NCBI GenBank assembly: GCA_900491605.1
Contig: UESW01004765.1
Location: forward strand, 186,001 to 250,000
From: Calamus simplicifolius
Lineage: Eukaryota; Streptophyta; Magnoliopsida; Arecales; Arecaceae
Length of the DNA: 64,000 nt
Direction: 5' to 3'
The notes beneath the pieces were generated by a model. The model ran no database searches. It had not been told where the DNA came from and saw only the letters and a list, made by a program, of their open reading frames with translations. Positions 58,901-64,000 of this stretch are shown piece after piece. The position numbers and the translations under genes were made by a program. Every line of letters starts with the position of its first letter. The first letter of the stretch is position 1.

Positions 58901-61807
58901 TAGTTATCGCATTATCAAAGCACTGAAAATATTGATATATAGCATTAGGGGCAATTTTGACTCTTCATATGCATGACCAAATTCTTAGATGTTTTGATTG
59001 GTGTGTATATGATGCTCATATCAAAGTCTCTAAGAATTTGGTGTTACATAAAAAGTCAAAAGTATATTTCTTTTTCTATTGAAATGGATGGGGTATACTC
59101 ATGGATTGCAGTAGTTTTCTTTTATTAGGTAAAAATTGCATCATGAAAGTATTAAGCATGACAAATAAAAAAAATATTCAGCTTAAAAAATCATTTCATT
59201 TGCCCATAATTGATGGATGCGCATGTGATTTTTTTTTTCTTTTCGCAATTAACGCATTCAAGGTTTAGACATGCTAATCATAGATTGTGATGCCCTTCCC
59301 AATAGTCCCACATCGAAAAATTGGGAGTTAGTTGTATGGTTTATAACCGGTTAAGGAAGATGGACAAGTACCAATTGGATCCTTTTGGGCTGTGGTGGCT
59401 CAAGTTGGTATGGACCTTGTCCGTCTTGCTTTCTTGTAACGAAACGGGCTCGTGGGTGCTGCGGGCCCGGGGCCTGGATCGTTACAATCTGGTATCAGAG
59501 CCATGCACCAGCCGAAAGTGCAGGAGCTAAGTGCCACACAGGGCAAAGTGCTACATCGATGGAAGCCATCTCTTGAACCTGTGGGGATCACAGAAGGTGG
59601 GGGCCACAGGGCAAAGTGTTACATTGATGGGAGCCACCTCTTGAACCTGTGGGGACCACCTCTGGAATTCTGCTTGCCCGATGGTTGTGATCAATTGCCC
59701 ATGGCGACGAGGATGTCGCCTCTGTAAGGGGGTAGATTGCGATGCCCTTCCCAATAGTCCCATATCGAAAAATTGAGAGTTGGTTGTATGGTTTATAACC
59801 GGTTAAGGAAGATGGACAAGTACTAATTGGATCCCTTTTGGGCTGTGGTGGCCCAAGTTGGTGTAGACCTTGTCCGTCTTGCTTTCTTGTAACGAAACGA
59901 GCTCGTGGGTGATGCGGGCCCAGGGCCCAGGTCGTTACACAGATAATCAAATCTTTCAAGTTGGTTGAAAGGAACTTGTAGCCACATGCCTAATCATGAA
60001 TGTTGCATGGCATCCAATCTTTGTATATTTGTTAAGTTGTTGCTTAAACTGGCTTGACCTGATGAGAAGTGCTGTGTGGGTTTCGATAAACCTTGAAGTT
60101 CTCTAGAGATTGTGAACAATTTTAGAGAAGTGAGGAGACTCGGAAGACGATGCACCTAGTCATGCTCTTCAACCACCTCTAATTTGGCATGTTAATCATA
60201 ATTCTAGGAAAAACCTTAAGATCACCTTATGGAAAGTTTAAACATGACTTGCAATCTAGAAGGTGGTGATGGACCATCTCACCTACAAGTGGTGGGTACA
60301 ACAATGATGCTTGTCCCCTTTTGTGTTTAAACTAAGATGTGTCTTCTCCTTCAGAAAATGTTCTAAGAAAGTTCAAATGATATTTTGAAAGAATAATTTC
60401 CTAAATCACGCCCTACCAAATTTTTTTCGTAACTCTTTTGGGAATCTACAAACTTTGTATACAGAGAACGCGCTTAGTGTTCCAAATTTTAACAAAAGAT
60501 ATGCAAGCACATCTCAAATCACTTGTTTCTGTGTGTACATATAATGTATTTCTAATGTTATAAGTGTTTATTGTTATTTATGTTAAATACTTTAAATATT
60601 TTATTGTCCTTTTTGATATGTAGATGCTATTTAGGAATTCAAAAAGTATGTTGAAATTTTAGTGCAAGAATGAAAGACCTAATATGTCTTGGTCCATCCT
60701 GGCTATGCTGGATGGGACTGGTCAAGTACCGTCCTTGGACAGGTCCAAGACCATGGGACATGAAAAAATTAGGTCATCCCATATTGTGTTGGCTGGGACA
60801 AACTAAGATGGTGATTGAGATAGCTGACACCAATGTACTATACTTTGGATGGTCTGGTGTTATGGTATTTAACCACGATGCCATCTTATTATTTTTGTTT
60901 GTTTATTATTTTTAACTGTTGTTTAGAGGATTATTAGGGTTTGTCTATTAAGGATTAGATGATGTTTTTGAGCATTTAAGATTAAATCTCAGACCTCAGG
61001 CTGAGGTCCATGGAGAAGCACTATGCCAGTACATCCTCTAAATAAAACACAAAGAATGATGGTTTAGATTTTTAAGACAAATCTTTATAAACTCATAAAA
61101 CATAAATAATAATAAATTGATTTGTGTATGATTAATAAACATGCATCTCATTCTTGTACATGATATGATTGATAAGTAATGCATCATTTAAATTTACTAT
61201 TATTTTAACTTTTTCTTGAGCCATTAGTGTTAGTATTGATACTATTACCATTATCTCAACCATCTCAAGAAACCTAGCTTGGGACTCAAATTTTGATAAA
61301 GAACTTCACAAACATTTGAAAAACTATTAGAAGAAACAGTCAAATGAAGAAAAAAGAAGGTTCATCCCAGCGAACCACCAGAGCATCAACCTGTCCCAAG
61401 AATGAAGGCAGGGCCATCCTGGTAGTGTCTTGACCAGGCCCTAGAATGATGTGTCCTAACACTAGGATTAAAATGACATTGTTGTCACCATTTTTTAATT
61501 ACTACTTTAGTTTCTTATGACATTTTTCATAGTTCTGTTGGACAATGCATATTAGTTGGTACCAATACATTTTTTTGTAGATTTTGCTTATTTACTAATA
61601 GATGGACTTAATTAATGACAGATTTTTACATTTTCTTTCATCTTTCAAAATTACTTTTTTTTTTGCCTTAAACTTAATTATTGAGGCACAATATTGTTTC
61701 GATTACTCTTTTGATTTGTGATAGAAAAGTTTTCACGTCATTTGACCATCCGCATTCCAAAGACTGCCTTTAAGGACAACTCACATGCTGGAGCATTTGT
61801 TTCGGAG
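40881..61807 (+). CDS. PRIMPOL: PrimPol primase-polymerase gene (spliced; 7 exons in window, 3' end outside)
   Basis: PrimPol makes primers and copies past lesions, restarting stalled forks in nucleus and organelles (family knowledge). Seven exons join in phase to 280 codons. Residues 15-18 form a Cys pair ('CFKCG'). Residues near 72-127 include 'FYGSPYGAP'. Exon 4 has '[15 protein letters not shown]' and '[16 protein letters not shown]'. Exon 5 ends 'RHHYEVIQE'. Exon 6 has '[12 protein letters not shown]', with the metal-binding Asp203 and Glu205 of motif I. Exon 7 has '[12 protein letters not shown]', with the SxH motif (Ser256, His258). The 53-residue spacing between the motifs equals what I recall for the human enzyme. 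Motif III and the zinc-finger region must lie right of 64000. All introns are GT-AG. Introns 2 and 6 are swollen by retroelements. Confidence 0.88.
41217..41359 (+). CDS. PRIMPOL: PrimPol exon 2
   Basis: Acceptor AG at 41215-41216, donor GTAGAG at 41360. Completes the split Glu codon and adds 47 codons of charged, low-complexity sequence ('[18 protein letters not shown]'). The open frame and phase fit exons 1 and 3. Confidence 0.75.
41360..42022 (+). other. PrimPol intron 2, left part
   Basis: No domain seen. The first 120 bases are shared with copy A, and the similarity ends near 41481. A possible acceptor near 41697 would open with TGA in the required phase, so it is not an exon. Confidence 0.6.
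42023..42244 (-). mobile_element. RTE-type LINE remnant, 3' end (part 1)
   Basis: The minus strand ends in a TTG/TTA-type simple tail ('acaataacaacaataataac' on plus). Just inside lies 'aatcccaaactagttgagat' followed by 'ggctatataaatc', the conserved 3' end of plant RTE-clade LINEs. The remnant is interrupted at 42244 by copia-3 and resumes at 51302. Confidence 0.6.
42240..42244. repeat. Target site duplication CATTG (left) of copia-3
   Basis: CATTG immediately before the 5' LTR; identical copy at 51297-51301. Confidence 0.92.
42245..44016 (+). repeat. copia-3 5' LTR
   Basis: About 1.77 kb, TGTTGGGATATG to GATAACCATCA. AT-rich. Aligns throughout with 49521-51296 with scattered substitutions and short indels. 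Confidence 0.93.
44019..44030 (+). other. copia-3 primer-binding site
   Basis: 'tgatatcagagc' is one mismatch from the TGGTATCAGAGC initiator tRNA-Met site, two bases after the LTR. Confidence 0.85.
44340..44490. repeat. Short repeats in copia-3 leader
   Basis: Three to four copies of an about 32-bp unit containing 'agtaattcgaagagcctcac' lie in the untranslated leader. They may be replication slippage products. Confidence 0.75.
45580..46440 (+). pseudogene. gag: copia-3 gag
   Basis: Starts in an open frame around 45446-45898 with '[20 protein letters not shown]' (copia gag) and '[20 protein letters not shown]'. A frameshift near 45896 leads to 45907-46191 ('[20 protein letters not shown]'). 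TAG at 46190 is followed by a Lys-rich stretch and a zinc knuckle 'CFHCHQDGH' to 'KRNC', in which the Trp position is a TGA stop. Non-functional. Confidence 0.88.
46440..49506 (+). pseudogene. pol: copia-3 pol: protease, integrase, RT, RNase H
   Basis: The protease has '[14 protein letters not shown]' near 46450. The pre-integrase has '[18 protein letters not shown]' (46880). The integrase at 47010-47738 has '[11 protein letters not shown]', '[12 protein letters not shown]' and '[14 protein letters not shown]', the three acidic residues of the DDE core. The RT at 48267-48689 has '[20 protein letters not shown]' and '[13 protein letters not shown]'. The RNase H at 48818-49506 has '[20 protein letters not shown]' and '[12 protein letters not shown]'. 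At least four frame changes and several stops. Confidence 0.92.
49521..51296 (+). repeat. copia-3 3' LTR
   Basis: Preceded by the purine run 'gggcaagtgggagat', a good polypurine tract. Starts TGTTGGGATATA and ends CCATCA, followed by CATTG. Confidence 0.93.
51297..51301. repeat. Target site duplication CATTG (right) of copia-3
   Basis: Second copy of CATTG; the RTE-type LINE remnant resumes right after it. Confidence 0.92.
51302..51460 (-). mobile_element. RTE-type LINE remnant (part 2)
   Basis: Continues 42023-42244 after removal of copia-3. On the minus strand the stretch around 'acacatctatttcaactaca' corresponds to the last conserved reverse-transcriptase-downstream region of RTE LINEs. 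Heavily decayed; the 5' boundary is not clear. Confidence 0.5.
51461..54872 (+). other. PrimPol intron 2, right part
   Basis: AT-rich, no supported gene. It contains short repeats of 'ctgcatttataccttgtg' (51590-51790), a GC-rich block with 'ctcagctgaggggg' near 52580, a two-copy 95-bp repeat (52840-53140) with an ATT microsatellite (52973-52993), and a stretch of low-level similarity to retroelement DNA near 53130-53340. The intron ends in 'ttctttcag'. Confidence 0.6.
52840..53140. repeat. Two-copy repeat of about 95 bp
   Basis: 'tttgaaggaagtagttagag' to 'gttgatttagatctattcta' occurs at about 52845 and again at about 53037, with a few differences. The ATT microsatellite lies between the copies. 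Confidence 0.85.
54873..55042 (+). CDS. PRIMPOL: PrimPol exon 3
   Basis: Acceptor 'ttctttcag', donor GTATGT. Encodes 56 codons plus two bases: '[16 protein letters not shown]', then '[20 protein letters not shown]' and '[17 protein letters not shown]'. The phase fits exon 2 (phase 0) and exon 4. Confidence 0.85.
55138..55284 (+). CDS. PRIMPOL: PrimPol exon 4
   Basis: Acceptor 'tttatcag', donor GTTAAA (weak). Encodes the conserved '[18 protein letters not shown]' and '[20 protein letters not shown]'. These align with the N-terminal AEP region of PrimPol before the active site. Confidence 0.87.
55285..56157 (+). other. PrimPol introns 4 and 5 (with exon 5 between)
   Basis: Intron 4 (55285-55582) and intron 5 (55635-56157) are AT-rich and show no further gene or repeat. 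Confidence 0.7.
55583..55634 (+). CDS. PRIMPOL: PrimPol exon 5
   Basis: A 52-nt exon between 'ttctttcag' and GTATAT. Encodes '[17 protein letters not shown]' in the required phase, matching the PrimPol segment just before the catalytic DxE block. Confidence 0.85.
56158..56332 (+). CDS. PRIMPOL: PrimPol exon 6 (catalytic DxE)
   Basis: Acceptor 'ttctacag', donor GTAAGT. Encodes '[17 protein letters not shown]' with the Asp-x-Glu metal ligands of AEP motif I, then a helical part and '[12 protein letters not shown]'. Residues are intact, so the encoded domain could be active. Confidence 0.9.
58015..58160. repeat. Two-copy tandem repeat of about 70 bp
   Basis: 'ggtagttagaggtactcgac' to 'cctcctatatgcacc' is repeated directly after itself as 'ggtagttagaggcactagac' to 'ctcctatatgcacc'. 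Confidence 0.85.
58770..58855. repeat. TATG/TG microsatellite
   Basis: Mixed 'tatatgta', (tg)n and (catg)n runs, ending 'gcatgcatgcatgtgtgtg'. Confidence 0.9.
59286..59939 (+). mobile_element. TRIM (miniature LTR retrotransposon) in PrimPol intron 6
   Basis: LTRs of about 201 bp (59286-59486 and 59738-59939) start TGTGATG/TGCGATG and end GTTACA. A TGGTATCAGAGC primer-binding site follows the first (59490-59501) and a purine run 'aagggggtagat' precedes the second. The interior is only about 250 bp, is non-coding and contains its own direct duplication around 'gcaaagtg...ttgaacctgtggg'. Flanks TAGAT (59281-59285) and CAGAT (59940-59944) form a near-perfect target duplication. By eye about 15 differences separate the LTRs. 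Confidence 0.88.
59940..61724 (+). other. PrimPol intron 6, right part
   Basis: AT-rich. Scattered 'ggtccatcctgg'-like phrases near 60690 and 61410 suggest old repeat fragments. No gene supported. Ends 'gatttgtgatag' at the exon 7 acceptor. Confidence 0.6.
61725..61807 (+). CDS. PRIMPOL: PrimPol exon 7 (SxH motif)
   Basis: Acceptor AG at 61723-61724, donor GTATTC. Completes the split Glu codon and encodes '[18 protein letters not shown]' and 'SHAGAFVSE'. SRH is the nucleotide-binding SxH motif of PrimPol, 53 residues after the DxE. Ends in phase 0. Confidence 0.88.
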
Positions 61808-64000
61808 GTATTCAAATATCAATCTTAAATCTGTAAGTTAATTGTTTTTTTCCAAGCTTATAATTAGTATAGAAATTCTGTGCATTTCAAGTATGATGCT
61901 GCCATCATGTATCAAATCATATCTGCTGTATTGTTGCATTAACATAAAACCAGAATTCATGTGCCTTATGCTATTCAGGGGCAATCATGGCTAGTGCCGT
62001 GTGCCTGGTGTGCCCTGCCAATATTTGGCAAGAACTGGCTTGTGATAGGCACAGGCATAGTGGCACTGGCATGCTTTTTGGGCAATGGATTTTTTGTTCA
62101 TTTCCTTTTTTTTTTCTAAGAATCACACTTTGAATGTCCTCCTAGTTAAAGGTTAGTTCATGCATTAGAACATTATGCTAAAGCTCAACATAGTATTGTA
62201 CAGTCAAGAATGAGAATATGTGTGCACAGTGTTTCTTAAGTCAATATCCTAACATGCATTAACGTTAATTTAATGGCAGTCCTGATAAAAATAGGCATTG
62301 TTTAGTCATATAACTCGTAGTGTCACTAAAATTATATAAATTATCTTAGATTACTAGTATGCTCTATATGAAATAATTACAGTTGACTGTACGACATCAA
62401 GACATAATATATGAGTGTCAATTTTTCACAATGTAAATGCTTAGGTATTGAGTTTGCATTATGGGTTCTATGGACATGGTCCATATTATTGAGCAATGCT
62501 TTAAATCTCTCATAGGTCAGAGGCATTCCAATTTTTCCATGAAATGAAATGCCCTGCATCCCCTCCCATCCCATCCCGATCTGCGATCCGATCAATTGTC
62601 CTAGTATTTTCTTGAGATTTTTTTCTTAAAAAAATTATTTGTGAAGCTTTAGTATTTTATTCAATTTTTAAACATATTTAAACTTCAAAAGTTATATTTT
62701 TATAGTAAATTAGATATTTAAAATCGATACTATAATGTATTATGATGGAGACAAGATGGGGCGGGATGGCCATCTCGTCCCCTGATTTATCGAGACTTGA
62801 ATCATTGTTTTTGGGAATGTCATGTATTGGTGGAGTAATGGTGTCTGGTGTACTCCATGCATCATTTTGGATGAGATAATGGTGAATCTAAATAAGGTGC
62901 ATGAGAGGCATTAGTGGAGTGTTGATTGATTGTGGTGGGCTTCTATGGACTGCTGTGGTCTTAGTCTAGGTATGCTTGTGCATTTGATATCCATGCACAG
63001 GGAGCTGGGCAACTACCTTTGGCACCATGATCAGGATTGTGCATGCAATGATCAAAGTCAACCTTTCTGGTGAATGGACTCATTTGCCTCTACGACTCTG
63101 TTCGCCCCCCTCCTTCCATGCCACCATATGGTTTTGTTCAGATTGAAACAATAGCCCTGCACCAAAAGAAAGGATCAGGGTTAACAGTAATTGGTTTAAG
63201 CCATTTATTCAAGACCTATTGTATGTTGATTCTTGATGCAAATACAGCCTTAAGATTCTTGATATTGTTTCTTGTTTCATTGGTTCAAACAAGAATAGAG
63301 GAAGATGAATTATCATGGCATTTTACAAGCATCACCTTAGTTGTTGCTTGTTCGTATCCCCTTTATCAGGAAAGGGATCGAGTTGATCAATATGGCATGG
63401 CCAATATGGGTTATGGTCATTCACTTGAAGATCAGTTCATCTATATAATCGGAATCTAGAAAACATCCTTAAGATCATAGATTTTAACTTGAAATAGGCC
63501 TTCAGTTTGCATGCCTTTTGTCATATTACTGGCTATATGCTACTGTGGACCCATATAAGTATACAAGCTTACTACAACTGCATGCATGCCCCCATACGCC
63601 CTAAGTTAATATACAATTGTGCATTGGCAACCAATAGTCTATGGACTTCTTGAGACTATGATTTTGAGCACAACTGTACATAAGTCAGACCCAGTGCTTT
63701 AGACATGTCTGCTGTAATACCCTAACTCAAATTATATCAGTTAAAGATGAGGCTAAATAAAAATTAGTACGTAAAAATTTGTAAGCAAATCCACCTTTAT
63801 CGAGTAATCTTTGCAATGCATCTTGAATTACCAAAAACAGAGGTTATATGAGGAAGAGACAAGCAATTTATTGAACATGTGTTAATGCCGACTAACTTAT
63901 AGGAAATCACGAAAATACCTTTTCCTTGGCCCATAATTTAAAGATGATTTTTCTTGAATTTTGTCTGAGTTCTTATACTTTTTTCTTTCATAAACTCCTG
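61808..64000 (+). other. PrimPol intron 7 (start), no further exon seen
   Basis: I looked for the next conserved PrimPol block and did not find it, so the intron likely extends beyond the window. Short G/C-rich phrases near 62560 and 62760 ('cccatcccatcccgatc', 'gatggggcgggatgg') are roughly complementary. The 129-codon open frame at 63070 resembles nothing known to me. Confidence 0.5.

Larger units (their letters stand above)
56333..59285 (+). other. PrimPol intron 6, left part
   Basis: No gene supported. Near 56935-57010 a stretch with 'cccaactacatgggttcagc' resembles the 3' end of retroposons of the kind seen at 42023. A two-copy repeat lies at 58015-58160 and a TA/TG-rich microsatellite at 58770-58855. 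Confidence 0.55.

Noticed and set aside
63070..63459. 129-codon plus-strand frame near the right edge
   Set aside because: No recognisable domain, not bounded by splice sites in PrimPol phase, and base composition like the intron.
1..64000. tRNA genes suggested by 'tggtatcagagc' motifs
   Set aside because: All occurrences sit next to LTRs as primer-binding sites; no cloverleaf was found around them.

Overview
This window is nuclear DNA of a flowering plant, most likely a monocot. Evidence for a plant is the dense nesting of plant-type LTR retrotransposons, an L1-type LINE with a C-terminal RNase H, a CACTA transposon with plant transposase domains, and one host gene with plant-like exons. 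A palm or a related large-genome monocot is a guess; nothing here proves the species. About three quarters of the window is mobile-element sequence. I found no bacterial-type genes, no CRISPR array and no tRNA or rRNA gene.

The only host gene I can support is a plus-strand gene for PrimPol, a primase-polymerase of the archaeo-eukaryotic primase family. Seven coding exons (40881-40950, 41217-41359, 54873-55042, 55138-55284, 55583-55634, 56158-56332, 61725-61807) join in consistent phase into 280 codons carrying the DxE and SxH catalytic motifs. The gene runs past the right edge. Its first two exons, with the upstream region and the 5' part of a divergent LINE, also occur 8.4 kb upstream (32434-32912). 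In that extra copy the acceptor of intron 1 has changed from AG to GG.

Layout. 1-12595: a non-autonomous, LARD-like LTR element (left part of its 5' LTR lies outside the window), with a complete Ty3/gypsy chromovirus (369-8156) inserted in its 5' LTR. The LARD internal region carries an unusual array of covarying palindromes (9408-9905). 12596-14028: AT-rich spacer. 14029-16418: 3' half of a minus-strand LINE, cut by a CACTA transposon (16419 to about 22490) whose far end is missing. 22491-23098: unassigned DNA with a long foldback. 23099-30389: a minus-strand Ty1/copia element lacking its 3' end and 3' LTR. 30390-32010: LINE ORF1. 32020-33044: extra PrimPol 5' end. 33045-35697: another truncated minus-strand copia with its LTR. 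35698-40460: second LINE copy with endonuclease, reverse transcriptase and ORF1. 40881-64000: the PrimPol gene. Its intron 2 holds a complete copia element (42245-51296, target duplication CATTG) inserted in an RTE-type LINE remnant, and its intron 6 holds a TRIM element (59286-59939).

Relationships. The LINE and the PrimPol 5' end were duplicated together in tandem. Later insertions (CACTA, two copias) and deletions between them trimmed both copies. The chromovirus gag-pol frame is intact in length but interrupted by 18 stop codons, each explicable by a C-to-T or G-to-A transition; this fits decay of methylated, silenced DNA.
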